From Zhaonella formicivorans (lineage in GTDB: Bacteria; Bacillota; DUOV01; Zhaonellaceae), in the NCBI RefSeq assembly GCF_004353525.1, contig NZ_CP085524.1:3059001-3123000 (forward strand): a stretch of DNA of 64,000 nucleotides, written 5' to 3'. How positions within the stretch are numbered: the stretch's first letter is position 1; each line of letters begins with the position of its first letter. This document shows positions 18,496 to 27,361 of this stretch, one piece after another. Both the position numbers and the translations under genes were made by a program. A model generated the notes under the pieces. It was not told where the DNA came from. It did no database searches and worked only from the letters and a program-made list of their open reading frames with translations.

Positions 18496-20046
18496 GTGAA
18501 CGAATTACTACAGATGCAGGCCATCTATAAAGTTTATCCCAACGGTGTCGCGGCTAACAAAGGGGTGGATTTTTCCGTGGCGGAGGGAGAAATCCATGCC
18601 CTGGTGGGAGAGAACGGGGCAGGCAAGTCCACGCTGATGAAAATCCTTTATGGCATGGAGCAGCCTACCTCGGGACAAATAATATATCAGGGGCAGCCGG
18701 TCAAAATCAACAGCCCCAGGGCTGCTATTTCCATGGGGATCGGAATGGTCCACCAGCATTTTATGTTAGTTCCGTCTTTAACGGTGGCGGAGAATATCGT
18801 GCTGGGCAGTGAACCGCGCAGGGGATTGTCCTTTGATCTGCAGCGTGCCAAAGATGCAACCGCTGCTTTAGCCCAAAAATATGGCTTGAACGTGGATCCC
18901 GGTGCTGTAATCGAAAATATATCCGTAGGCAAAAGACAGAGAGTGGAAATTCTAAAGACCCTCTACCGTGGCGCCCGCTTGCTGATCCTGGATGAACCCA
19001 CCGCAGTTCTTACACCCCAGGAAACAGATGAATTGTTTTTAGCGTTGCGAAGTTTGGTTAACCAGGGACATACGATTATTTTTATTACTCATAAGCTGCG
19101 GGAAGTGATGGAAATTTCGGACAGGGTTACCGTGATGCGAGATGGCGCCAGGATCGGGACATTATCTACCAAAGAAACAACCAAAGAACAAATATCCAGG
19201 ATGATGGTAGGCAGGGATGTGCTCCTGCGAGTGACCAAGGAACCGGCTCGACCTAAAGAAACTGTCTTGGAGGTATCTGAATTATGCGCCCTTGATGACC
19301 GGGGCAAGCCGGTTTTAAAAGATGTCTCCTTTCAGCTTAGACAAGGGGAAATACTTGGTCTGGCAGGGGTAGAAGGAAACGGCCAGTCTGAATTGGTGGA
19401 AGTGCTGACAGGTCTGCGGGCGCCTTACCGTGGTAGGATCAAGCTGCTCAACCGGGAAGTAACGGGTTACAAGCCAAAGTTTTTGAGGAAGATGGGGTTG
19501 GCCCATATTCCTGAAGACAGGTTGGTACGGGGGGTTAGTACCCGGGCTTCCATAGAGGAGAATATTCTCCTTGATGTCTATGACCAAAAACCGTATGCGG
19601 GAAGGGTTTTTCTTTCTTCCAGGGAGATTGCCAAGCGGGCCAAAAGTTTGATTGCCGAATTCAAGATTAAAGCCAAAGATGAAAAAACGCCTGTTGGTTC
19701 CCTCTCCGGAGGAAATATGCAAAAAGTAGTAGTAGCCAGGGAACTGGCTAAAAAACCAAAAGTGTTGATTGCTGCCCAGCCTACCAGGGGAGTGGATATC
19801 GGTGCGATTGAATTTATTCATAAGGAGATAATCAGGCAAAGGGACCAGGGGACGGCTGTTCTTCTGGTATCGGCTGAGCTCTCTGAGGTCATGAGTTTAA
19901 GCGACCGGATTGGTGTCATGTATAACGGGCAGCTAGTTGCTTTGTTTGAGGATGCCCGGGCTGTGACAGAAGAAGAGTTGGGTTTATATATGCTGGGTGT
20001 TAAAAAGCAGCAGGGAGAGCCGGGGGGTGAAGACAGTGCAAACTAG
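18496..20046 (+). CDS. nupO: nucleoside ABC transporter ATP-binding protein (two ATPase domains)
   Basis: Energises nucleoside import; a fused double ATPase as in the ribose/BMP transporter class, about 516 residues. Domain 1: Walker A GENGAGKST (about 38-46), signature ISVGKRQRVEIL, Walker B LLILDEPTAVLTPQE. Domain 2 has a degenerate Walker A (GVEGNGQSELV) with LSGGNMQKVVVAREL and LIAAQPTRGVD, where the usual catalytic Glu is replaced (AAQP), normal for this family. The GTG at 18496 is preferred, because the GGGAG site touches an upstream GTG at 18487. The 3' end overlaps the permease gene. Confidence 0.93.
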   Translation: MNELLQMQAIYKVYPNGVAANKGVDFSVAEGEIHALVGENGAGKSTLMKILYGMEQPTSGQIIYQGQPVKINSPRAAISMGIGMVHQHFMLVPSLTVAENIVLGSEPRRGLSFDLQRAKDATAALAQKYGLNVDPGAVIENISVGKRQRVEILKTLYRGARLLILDEPTAVLTPQETDELFLALRSLVNQGHTIIFITHKLREVMEISDRVTVMRDGARIGTLSTKETTKEQISRMMVGRDVLLRVTKEPARPKETVLEVSELCALDDRGKPVLKDVSFQLRQGEILGLAGVEGNGQSELVEVLTGLRAPYRGRIKLLNREVTGYKPKFLRKMGLAHIPEDRLVRGVSTRASIEENILLDVYDQKPYAGRVFLSSREIAKRAKSLIAEFKIKAKDEKTPVGSLSGGNMQKVVVARELAKKPKVLIAAQPTRGVDIGAIEFIHKEIIRQRDQGTAVLLVSAELSEVMSLSDRIGVMYNGQLVALFEDARAVTEEELGLYMLGVKKQQGEPGGEDSAN

Positions 20047-21097
20047 GGTGAGAGATGCGCTGGTGGAAGCGTTTGGGCTTTTCTTAACTATTATAATCTC
20101 GTTAGGGATTGGTATGGTCATCATCCTTTTAACCAGTGAAAAACCCTGGGAAGCATTTCGCATATTATTGGTCAGTCCTTTCAGCAACCTGTACAACTTT
20201 GGCAATGTCTTGGAAAGGACGGTGCCGTTTCTGTTTACAGGTTTAGCCGTGGCTGTGGCTTTCCGGGCCCAGATGTTCAATATCGGAGCTGAGGGGCAGC
20301 TGTATATGGGAGCCTTGGCCGGAACTGTGGTAGCAATCTATATTACGGGACTGCCTCCCGTCCTCCATGTATCCCTGGCTCTTTTAACAGCCATGTTGGC
20401 AGGCGGGTTGTTTGCGGCCATACCGGGCTATTTAAAAGCCTACTGGGACGCCAACGAGATTGTGACCACATTGATGCTGAATTTTGTAGCTACTCTCGGA
20501 GTCTCTTATCTTATCAATTATCCTATGAAAGATGTGGAATCGGGTTATTCGCAAACGGTATTTATTCAGGAAAGCGCCCATTTGGGCCGGATTTTGCCGC
20601 CCTCCAGAGCCCACGTCGGACTTTTTCTGGCTCTTGCGACCGCAGTGCTCCTCTACTACTTCCTGTATAAAACACCCAGGGGTTACCAGATTAGGATGGT
20701 GGGTCTAAACCCTCATTTTGCAGAATATGGCGGAATAAACAGGCAGTTTAACATGGTTTTGGCCATGGTCATCAGCGGAGCTTTGGCCGGACTGGCCGGT
20801 ATCGTTGAAATTCTGGGGATTCACTGGCGTTTGATCGATGCTTTTTCACCCGGTTACGGCTTTGCCGGAATCAATATTGCGCTTCTGGCCAGGAATCATC
20901 CTCTGGCAGTGCCTTTTGCCGCTTTGTTTTACGCCTATCTGTCAGCGGGGGCTGCCTTAATGGAGCGTGGTACCGATGTTTCCCGGGAAGTGGTAAGCAT
21001 CGTGCAAGCTGTTTTGTTCTTCTTTATCACCGCTGAAGGATTATTTGCTTACCTGCGCAGGAAGGCCAAAAAGGGAGGTGAGCCTGGTGTTGAGTGA
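20036..21097 (+). CDS. nupP: nucleoside ABC transporter permease 1
   Basis: Membrane subunit of about 353 residues, BPD_transp_2 type, with roughly nine hydrophobic segments. Characteristic stretches: VPFLFTGLAVAVAFRAQMFN, NIGAEGQLYMGAL (the conserved loop thought to contact the ATPase), and GYGFAGINIALLARNHP near the C-terminus. The GTG at 20036 follows GGGGGGTGA at a good distance; upstream in-frame GTG codons (19997, 20027) lack such a site. It overlaps the ATPase gene by 11 bases and the second permease by 11 bases. Confidence 0.9.
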   Translation: MQTRVRDALVEAFGLFLTIIISLGIGMVIILLTSEKPWEAFRILLVSPFSNLYNFGNVLERTVPFLFTGLAVAVAFRAQMFNIGAEGQLYMGALAGTVVAIYITGLPPVLHVSLALLTAMLAGGLFAAIPGYLKAYWDANEIVTTLMLNFVATLGVSYLINYPMKDVESGYSQTVFIQESAHLGRILPPSRAHVGLFLALATAVLLYYFLYKTPRGYQIRMVGLNPHFAEYGGINRQFNMVLAMVISGALAGLAGIVEILGIHWRLIDAFSPGYGFAGINIALLARNHPLAVPFAALFYAYLSAGAALMERGTDVSREVVSIVQAVLFFFITAEGLFAYLRRKAKKGGEPGVE

Positions 21098-22010
21098 GAT
21101 TATAGATGTTTCCCTCCTGTTTGTAACATTAAGGGTCGCTTCGCCCATTATGCTGGCAGCCATAGGCGGAATGTACTCAGACCTGGCGGGCGCAGTTAAT
21201 ATAGGTCTGGAAGGACTGATGCTGATTTCAGCCTTTTTTGCCGTAGTTGTCAGCGCTTTGTCGGGTAGCGCCTGGCTGGGGTTATTGGCTGGAGTGACTG
21301 CATCCTTGCTGCTGGCGTTGCTTTTGGCATTTTTTAGTTTGAACCTGAAGTCGGATATCATTATTGCCGGTTTTGCCTTGACTATCCTGGCTCAAGGTTT
21401 GTCCATTTTTCTTTTAAGCAATTGGTTCGGCGATAAAGGCACTTTCTTTTCGCCGGATATCAAACCCCTACCGGAGCTCTTTATACCTTTTTTGGGTAAA
21501 ATTCCCGTAGTGGGAGCTATCCTGGACGGTCAGAATATTCTTGTTTACGCAGGTTTGGTATTTGTAATTCTCAGCCATTATGTGATCTATAAAACGCCTT
21601 TTGGCCTGCACCTGCGCTCGGTAGGTGAAAATCCGGAGGCAGCAGCATCTGTTGGGATTAACGTCCGTCGGGTACAGTATATTGCCCTTCTCATCAGCGG
21701 CTTATTTGCCGGCCTGGCAGGAGCAAATCTCTCCCTAGGCTACCTGACTATTTTCGTGCGCAATATGACGGCAGGCCGCGGTTTCATTGCACTGGCTGCG
21801 GTGCTATTCGGCGGGAGGAAACCTTTCGGGGTAATGTTGGCTGCTTTGCTCTTCGGTTTTGCCGACAGTCTGGGCAACCGCCTGCAGTCCTTGAATATGC
21901 CTTCCCAGCTGGTGCTGATGCTGCCCTATGCATTTACCATAGTAGCTATGGTTATTTTAGCGGTACGCAAGCAGAAGAAAAAGCTAAGGGTTTATGAAGA
22001 ACACTCTTGA
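21087..22010 (+). CDS. nupQ: nucleoside ABC transporter permease 2
   Basis: Second membrane subunit, about 307 residues, paired with the preceding permease. BPD_transp_2 marks: PIMLAAIGGMYSDLAGAVNIGLEGLML (read in two parts around SDLAGAVNIG), GLHLRSVGENPEAAASVGIN and GRGFIALAAVLFGGRKP. The start is GTG at 21087, 8 bases after GGGAGGTGA, which lies inside the previous gene. The carboxy end is basic (RKQKKK). Together with the lipoprotein and double ATPase it completes a BMP-type nucleoside importer. Confidence 0.9.
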   Translation: MLSEIIDVSLLFVTLRVASPIMLAAIGGMYSDLAGAVNIGLEGLMLISAFFAVVVSALSGSAWLGLLAGVTASLLLALLLAFFSLNLKSDIIIAGFALTILAQGLSIFLLSNWFGDKGTFFSPDIKPLPELFIPFLGKIPVVGAILDGQNILVYAGLVFVILSHYVIYKTPFGLHLRSVGENPEAAASVGINVRRVQYIALLISGLFAGLAGANLSLGYLTIFVRNMTAGRGFIALAAVLFGGRKPFGVMLAALLFGFADSLGNRLQSLNMPSQLVLMLPYAFTIVAMVILAVRKQKKKLRVYEEHS

Positions 22011-22033
22011 TTTATATAAGGAGGAAACGTCCA

Positions 22034-22996
22034 ATGAAGAAGATTATCCTGGATTGCGATCCCGGACATGATGACGCTCTGGCTATTCTTTTAGCCCTCA
22101 GTTCTCCTGAATTAAAGGTTGAGGCAATTACCACAGTAGCCGGGAATCAAACCTTGCCTAAGACATCTCTGAACGCTTTAAAGGTGCTGACTGCTGCCGG
22201 GAGAACCGACATTCCGGTGGCTGCGGGGATGAGCCGCCCCCTGGTGCGGGATTTGGTGGTGGCGCCCCATGTCCACGGCGAGACCGGGTTGGACGGAACG
22301 GATTTGCCTGAACCGGCTTTTAAGCTGGACAAGAGGCATGCGGTGGATTTAATAATCGAAAAGGTGTTGAACTCCCCGGAGAAAATTACCGTTATCCCTG
22401 TGGGTCCCCTGTCCAATATAGGTATGGCCCTTTTAAAGGAACCCCGGGTTGCGGAAAATATCGAGCGGATAGTATTGATGGGCGGTTCCATAGCCGAAGG
22501 GAACATTACACCTTCTGCTGAATTTAACATCTATGTGGATCCTGAGGCTGCCAAGCTTGTTTTTGAGTCGGGCATTCCCATTACCATGGTAGGTCTTGAT
22601 GTAACCCATAAAGCCCTAATTACCTATAATGATTTTCAGACAATCAGGGCTATTGGGACGCCGCTGGCTATCATGGTAGCTGAACTTCTGGACTTTTATG
22701 CTAAGTTTCACGATGAAGTCTATGGATTTGGCGGCGTCCCCCTCCATGATGCCTGTGCCGTAGCCGAGGTAATCAAGCCGGGTATTATCACAACCAAACC
22801 CATGTACGTGGCCGTAGAAACCCAGGGAGCCCTGACTGCGGGCAGGACAGTTTGCGATATTTGGGGAGTTACTGGAAAACCGGCCAATGTGGACGTGGGA
22901 ATAGATATTGACGTTCAGGCATTTAAAGAAATGCTGTTTGCGGCGTTGAAGAGTTATACCAACCAAGGCCTGTGGGGGGATGACATTGTCAGTTAA
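22034..22996 (+). CDS. inosine-uridine preferring nucleoside hydrolase 1
   Basis: Hydrolyses the N-glycosidic bond of imported ribonucleosides to base and ribose; 320 residues. The calcium-binding signature LDCDPGHDDALAIL is at residues 6-19. VAGNQTL, PVAAGMSRPL, HVHGETGLDG, and the EFNIYVDPEAA and GVPLHDACAVAEV segments match the family, the last with the conserved Asp. ATG at 22034 with AAGGAGG upstream; the frame extends 27 bases further but with no binding site. It overlaps the second hydrolase by 17 bases. Confidence 0.94.
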   Translation: MKKIILDCDPGHDDALAILLALSSPELKVEAITTVAGNQTLPKTSLNALKVLTAAGRTDIPVAAGMSRPLVRDLVVAPHVHGETGLDGTDLPEPAFKLDKRHAVDLIIEKVLNSPEKITVIPVGPLSNIGMALLKEPRVAENIERIVLMGGSIAEGNITPSAEFNIYVDPEAAKLVFESGIPITMVGLDVTHKALITYNDFQTIRAIGTPLAIMVAELLDFYAKFHDEVYGFGGVPLHDACAVAEVIKPGIITTKPMYVAVETQGALTAGRTVCDIWGVTGKPANVDVGIDIDVQAFKEMLFAALKSYTNQGLWGDDIVS

Positions 22997-23936
22997 GAAA
23001 AAGCTGGTCCTTGATGTGGATACAGGCGTCGATGATGCCATGGCTATTCTTACAGCTCTGAAAGCGCCGGAGGCCGAAGTGCTGGCAATCGGCACCGTGT
23101 GGGGAAACGTTCCTGTTCCCCTGGCCACGGAGAATACCCTCAGGGTACTGGAAGTGGCAGGAGTTGATGATGTGCCTGTGGCAGCAGGAGCGGCCAGACC
23201 CCTTTTAGCACCTTTTGTTACCGCTGAATTTGTACATGGTGAGGACGGGCTGGGCAATACGTTTATGCCTAAACCCAGAGGAAAAGCAACCGGCGAACAT
23301 GCGGCTGACCAGTTGATTCGCCTGGCCAGAGAATATCCCGGCGAAATTACTTTGGTACCCGTAGGGCCCCTGACTAATATTGCCCTTGCTTTGACTAAAG
23401 AACCGCAGCTGCCGGAGTTAATCAAGGAAGTAGTACTCATGGGCGGAGTGGTTTGTGCTCCCGGAAACATGGGGCCTATGGTGGAAGCCAATATCGGCCA
23501 TGACCCGGAAGCGGCCAAAATGGTGCTTGCTGCAGGCTGGCCCATTACCATGGTTGGCTTGGATGTGACAACCAAAGCCTGCATGACCGAAGAGCATCGC
23601 CGGGCATTGGCAGAAAGTACGAGTAACGTTGCCCGCTTTGTGCATAGAATTACCCCCTTTTATTTGGACGCGTACGAGAAGTTTATCGGTGAGCGCAAAT
23701 GTGCCATGCATGACCCTATGGCAGTTTTGGTAGCCCTTGATCCTAGCCTGGTAAAAACAGCCGAACTGTATGTGGACGTGGAAACAAGGGGTGAACTGAC
23801 CAGGGGCATGACGGTAGCTGACCTGCGGGGTTTGATTAACCCGGAGATTATGCTGAAAAAAGCCAACGTCAAAGTTTGCCTGGAAATAGACGAACGGCGT
23901 TTTATGGAACGATTTATTACACTTCTCATGTCCTAA
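22980..23936 (+). CDS. inosine-uridine preferring nucleoside hydrolase 2
   Basis: Second hydrolase of 318 residues, a diverged paralogue of the gene before it. Signature LDVDTGVDDAMAIL (about 9-22); GTVWGNVPVPLATENTLRVL, PVGPLTNIALALTKEP, NIGHDPEAAKMVL and CAMHDPMAVLVALDP carry the calcium and ribose contacts. NIGHDPEA replaces the FNIYVDPEA of the first copy, so the two may prefer different nucleosides or a modified one. GTGGGGGGATG supplies a weak start context. Followed by the AIR-synthase-like gene after 9 bases. Confidence 0.93.
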   Translation: MTLSVKKKLVLDVDTGVDDAMAILTALKAPEAEVLAIGTVWGNVPVPLATENTLRVLEVAGVDDVPVAAGAARPLLAPFVTAEFVHGEDGLGNTFMPKPRGKATGEHAADQLIRLAREYPGEITLVPVGPLTNIALALTKEPQLPELIKEVVLMGGVVCAPGNMGPMVEANIGHDPEAAKMVLAAGWPITMVGLDVTTKACMTEEHRRALAESTSNVARFVHRITPFYLDAYEKFIGERKCAMHDPMAVLVALDPSLVKTAELYVDVETRGELTRGMTVADLRGLINPEIMLKKANVKVCLEIDERRFMERFITLLMS

Positions 23937-23945
23937 GGTGAAAAT

Positions 23946-24857
23946 ATGAAAATAGAATTGGAAGTTCAAGGATTGGAACTGGAAATATTGGAGGGAGTAA
24001 GTAAGACGCTGAGGTTGCCCTTGCCCTGCCTGGTGCAAGAGCTGCTGGGCAGCTACTGCCGGCTGTTAAGCGGAGAAGTCAAGCAAGCAAAAAAAGTGCG
24101 GGATCTCAGCCTTTACCCTCTTCTGCCCGGTATAGCTTTAGTTATCGCATGTGATTCCGATGGGGGGATAGGGCCCAAAGAGCATGATCTGGTACGGATT
24201 TCTGCCTATGAGCTGGGCAGGTTCGGTACCAGGGTTCCACTGCTGGAACTCTTGGCTGCCGGGGCCAAGCCTTTTTTGGTGGTTGATACCCTGACAGTGG
24301 AAATGGAGCCTACCGGCAAGGAGATAATTGCCGGCGTAGCCGATGAAGTTAGGGCTGCAGGGCTTGATCCCGCCATGGCTTTGACGGGCAGTACTGAAGA
24401 CAATGTACCCACAACTTCTACCGGAATGGGTGTAACGGCTATCGGTGTTGTACGGGAGGCTGATTTACGGGCAGGTAAATCTCTTCCCCGGGACATGGTA
24501 GTCTGTGTGGGCGTGCGGAAAAGCGGACCTGAGGATCAAATTATTTCTGCAGACCCTGAAATTATGGATTTACCGGCAATGGTAAGGATTAATTCTCTAC
24601 CCTGTGTTCACGATGTACTGCCTGTCGGTTCCCGGGGGATCTTCTATGAGGCGCAGCAGCTGGCCCGGTCTGCTGGTCTTGCCTTTTGCCCTGATCCTTA
24701 TTTTCCCCTGGACGGGAATAAATCGGGAGGACCCGGGTCCTGCGTGTTGGTTACACTTTCCGCAGAAAACTATGAACTGCTGCATAAAATTTCTGCTAAA
24801 CCCTGTTTTGTTGTGGGCAGGCTAGATGCAGTTGGAGAGGAGAGAAAAAATGCTTAG
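23946..24857 (+). CDS. AIR-synthase-related (PurM-like) protein, unassigned substrate
   Basis: A 303-residue protein of the PurM/ThiL/SelD/HypE superfamily, whose members bind ATP and activate a substrate by phosphorylation. Visible: ALVIACDSDGGIGPKEHD (about 64-81; the acidic ATP/metal-binding segment), ELLAAGAKPFLVVDTLTVEM, GSTEDNVPTTSTGMGVTAIG (about 140-160) and the C-terminal CPDPYFPLDGNKSGGPGSCVL. It is not PurM itself, as it lacks the longer PurM layout and is not near other purine synthesis genes. Its setting between nucleoside hydrolases and an ADP-ribosylglycohydrolase suggests a step in nucleoside or base salvage; that is inference. Confidence 0.75.
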   Translation: MKIELEVQGLELEILEGVSKTLRLPLPCLVQELLGSYCRLLSGEVKQAKKVRDLSLYPLLPGIALVIACDSDGGIGPKEHDLVRISAYELGRFGTRVPLLELLAAGAKPFLVVDTLTVEMEPTGKEIIAGVADEVRAAGLDPAMALTGSTEDNVPTTSTGMGVTAIGVVREADLRAGKSLPRDMVVCVGVRKSGPEDQIISADPEIMDLPAMVRINSLPCVHDVLPVGSRGIFYEAQQLARSAGLAFCPDPYFPLDGNKSGGPGSCVLVTLSAENYELLHKISAKPCFVVGRLDAVGEERKNA

Positions 24858-25851
24858 TTTTTCAAAAGCTTACGGTGCTTTGATGGGTACGGCCATTGGC
24901 GATGCCATGGGTATGCCCGCTTACTTTTTTCCTGAAAAAACGTGGGAGCGGTTGGGTTGGATTGATGACCTGCTGGATGCTCCTCCGGACCACGAAGTGC
25001 ACAAAGGAAATGTGAGGGGCAAAGTGACTGACGATACGGAGCAGGCTATTTACTTGGCTCTGGCTTACATTGAAGGAAACGGGATTACGGTGGAAGGGGT
25101 AGCAAAAAAATTAACGGAATGGTATCTGGCGAGCGGCGGTGATCAGAATCAGTTTATCGGCCCCAGTTCAGCCAAGGCCCTGAAAGAAATCTTGGCAGGG
25201 AAGAATCCCAGGGAGACAGGCCTCTTTGGTGAAACCAACGGTTGCGTGATGCGCATCAGCCCAGTTGGTATTGTGAACGGAGGAAATATGGAGCGAGCAA
25301 TTCAAGACGCTGTGATTTCCTGTACACCTACCCATTTTACTACAGTGGCTGTTTCTGCTGCTGCCGCTGCTGCCGCTGCCATTGCTGAAGCCATGACTGA
25401 CTGCCCCACTGTAGAATCAGTAATTGCCGCAGCCAAGCAGGGAGCTGAAGAAGGCAAAAAATACGGCCGCTTGGTGATTACTCCTTCCATCAGCCGGCGC
25501 ATTGATCTGGCTGTGGAAATTGCCGCTTCAGGTAAAGAAGTGAAGGAAAAACTTCAGGATTTATATAATCTGATTGGTACCGGTCTGGCTGCGGCAGAAA
25601 TTGTGCCCGCCGCTTTGGGTATCTTTGCCATGGCTGCAGGTGACCCGGTAAAAACAGTAATTTACGCTGCCAATGCCAGCGGTGATGCAGATACTTTAGG
25701 GGCTATTGCCGGCGGCATTGCCGGAGCTTTTGCCGGGATTGACGGCTTTAAGGGCCGGTGGGTAGAGACGGTGAGTGCGGCTAATCCCCAGTTTAATTTT
25801 AAGGAAGTAGCCAAAGAGCTGCTCAAAGTAGCTGAAAACAGGGTATTTTAA
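24850..25851 (+). CDS. ADP-ribosylglycohydrolase family protein
   Basis: Member of the DraG/ARH family, 333 residues, which cleaves ADP-ribosyl or related N-/O-ribosyl bonds with two magnesium ions. Metal-binding motifs: GTAIGDAMGMP (about 12-22), VTDDTEQA (about 59-66) and the C-terminal GDADTLGAIAGGIAGAF (about 277-293). The ATG at 24850 follows GGAGAGGAGAG; it overlaps the AIR-synthase-like gene by 8 bases. Because it is embedded in a nucleoside operon, a small ribosylated metabolite rather than a protein is a plausible substrate. That is inferred. Confidence 0.88.
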   Translation: MLSFSKAYGALMGTAIGDAMGMPAYFFPEKTWERLGWIDDLLDAPPDHEVHKGNVRGKVTDDTEQAIYLALAYIEGNGITVEGVAKKLTEWYLASGGDQNQFIGPSSAKALKEILAGKNPRETGLFGETNGCVMRISPVGIVNGGNMERAIQDAVISCTPTHFTTVAVSAAAAAAAAIAEAMTDCPTVESVIAAAKQGAEEGKKYGRLVITPSISRRIDLAVEIAASGKEVKEKLQDLYNLIGTGLAAAEIVPAALGIFAMAAGDPVKTVIYAANASGDADTLGAIAGGIAGAFAGIDGFKGRWVETVSAANPQFNFKEVAKELLKVAENRVF

Positions 25852-25861
25852 ACTGTCTTCC

Positions 25862-27028
25862 ATGAAACAGAAGGATAGCTTATTAAACAAAAACGTTATT
25901 CTGGTGTTTTTTGTTACTTTTATATTTTTTGCCACTCTTGACATGACTGTTTATCCCTTGCCATTATATGTGCTTGAGCTGGGAGGAGGGCCCCGGGAGA
26001 TTGGCTATATTGCCGGGACATTCAGCTTTTCTGCTATTTTATTCAGACCGCTGCTTGGCAGAATAAGCGATGCCAGGGGTGATAAAGGCATTCTTTTAAT
26101 TGGAATGATAGCCTCTGCCACGGCGCCTCTCCTGTATTTAGCCTTTTCCGATTTGCGCCTGGTGGCCCTGGTCAGGGCCTATCATGGCCTGGGCTTAGCA
26201 GCTGTGGTGCTGGCTACCCAGGCCATGATGGCAGGTTTAGCTCCTTCCGGCAAAAAAGGACAAGCTTTAGCGCTGCAAGGGATTGCCGACGGTTCGGGGT
26301 TGATGTTAGGGCCGCCTTTGGGACAGTGGATGATGGAAGCTCAGGGTTTTCATCAGCTGTTTATCAGCATTGCTGTACTCGCAGGGGTAGGATTTTTCCT
26401 GGCTCTGTTGACTGATGAACCTAGGAATAATATTGGCGACGTAAAGGTGACAGAACAAGAAATTGCAGGTCCTTTCTTGCAGCCGCAACTGCTCCTGGCT
26501 ACCTTGTTGGGTTTTGCTGTAGCTTTTGTCTTTGGTTCCGTACTTACTTTTCTGCCTGTATATGCCGAACAGTTGACGGTCCGGTTTAAAAGCGGGCTTT
26601 TTGTTATCCTGGCACTGTTTGCTATCATAGGCAGGTATACCACCGGCTTGTTATCTGATAAATACGGCAGAAACAAGGTGGTGCTGCCTGCAGTAGTTTT
26701 GATTGCAAGCGGGGCAATGCTCCTAGCCTTTTGGACTGCATCCTTCGGCATTTACCTGGCCACAGCATTGGTTGGGATTGGGTTTGGGTCGGGACATTGT
26801 GGCCTTTTGACCATTGCTGCTGAGGGAAGCTCCTCTCAATTCAAGGGCCGGTCTATTTCGCTGTATGCTACCGTATTTGACCTGGGAATAGCTGCTTCAA
26901 GTTATATTTTCGGGGTTATAGCGGAATGGAGCAGCTACGGAACAGTATTTACAGCTGCCGGGCTTTTGGGGCTGGCGCTGGGGCTGCCCCTCTATTTCCG
27001 TTTGATTCGCTTGCCATTATGTTCGTAG
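25862..27028 (+). CDS. MFS transporter
   Basis: Major facilitator of 388 residues with about 12 membrane segments. The MFS motif between helices 2 and 3 is read as RPLLGRISDARGDKGIL (about residues 58-74), and a second copy in the C-terminal half as GLLSDKYGRNKVVLP. It starts 11 bases after the glycohydrolase gene, with no clear binding site, so it may be translationally coupled. As the last gene of the nucleoside run it may import or export a base or nucleoside; the substrate is not readable from sequence. Confidence 0.85.
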   Translation: MKQKDSLLNKNVILVFFVTFIFFATLDMTVYPLPLYVLELGGGPREIGYIAGTFSFSAILFRPLLGRISDARGDKGILLIGMIASATAPLLYLAFSDLRLVALVRAYHGLGLAAVVLATQAMMAGLAPSGKKGQALALQGIADGSGLMLGPPLGQWMMEAQGFHQLFISIAVLAGVGFFLALLTDEPRNNIGDVKVTEQEIAGPFLQPQLLLATLLGFAVAFVFGSVLTFLPVYAEQLTVRFKSGLFVILALFAIIGRYTTGLLSDKYGRNKVVLPAVVLIASGAMLLAFWTASFGIYLATALVGIGFGSGHCGLLTIAAEGSSSQFKGRSISLYATVFDLGIAASSYIFGVIAEWSSYGTVFTAAGLLGLALGLPLYFRLIRLPLCS

Positions 27029-27082
27029 GGGGGGTTAAATATATTTCCCGGAATGGTTATTTCACCGGTGCTTAGAGCCGCG

Positions 27083-27206
27083 TCCTTAGTCCTTAGTCGT
27101 TAGTCCTTAGCACCGGCCTTCGGCCGAGCCATCAGTCCCCAGTAACTAGCCACTGAAAGCTGAGAGCTGATGGCTGACAACTGAAAACTAACGGCTAATG
27201 ACTAAC
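27083..27206. repeat. inverted arrays of degenerate heptanucleotide repeats
   Basis: Four 7-base units on one strand (TCCTTAG, TCCTTAG, TCGTTAG, TCCTTAG; 27083-27110), then eight units in the other orientation (27151-27206: CACTGAA, AGCTGAG, AGCTGAT, GGCTGAC, AACTGAA, AACTAAC, GGCTAAT, GACTAAC), all fitting NRCTRAN or its complement. Between them is a GC-rich hairpin-like spacer (GGCCTTCGGCC). Two more units occur near 27227-27240. The gap 27029-27361 has no other feature. Confidence 0.75.
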
Positions 27207-27361
27207 GACGGCGTTAGCCTGCTGGTGGCTGATGACTGGTACAGGTAAGAATAAAAGTTTTTTTTTGCCCAAACTTCCTGTTCTAAATGGACTGCTGCCC
27301 TAATAGGATAGTAAGGTGATACAGGGCTCAGGGGACAGGCCCGGGGAAGGGAGGGCGAGCA

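Noticed and set aside
23946-24857. AIR-synthase-like gene as purM or selD
   Set aside because: No purine or selenium genes are nearby, and the SelD Cys/Sec-Lys start and the typical PurM layout are missing.
27083-27206. Heptad arrays as a CRISPR array
   Set aside because: Units are 7 bases long, contiguous and in two orientations, with no spacers and no cas genes.
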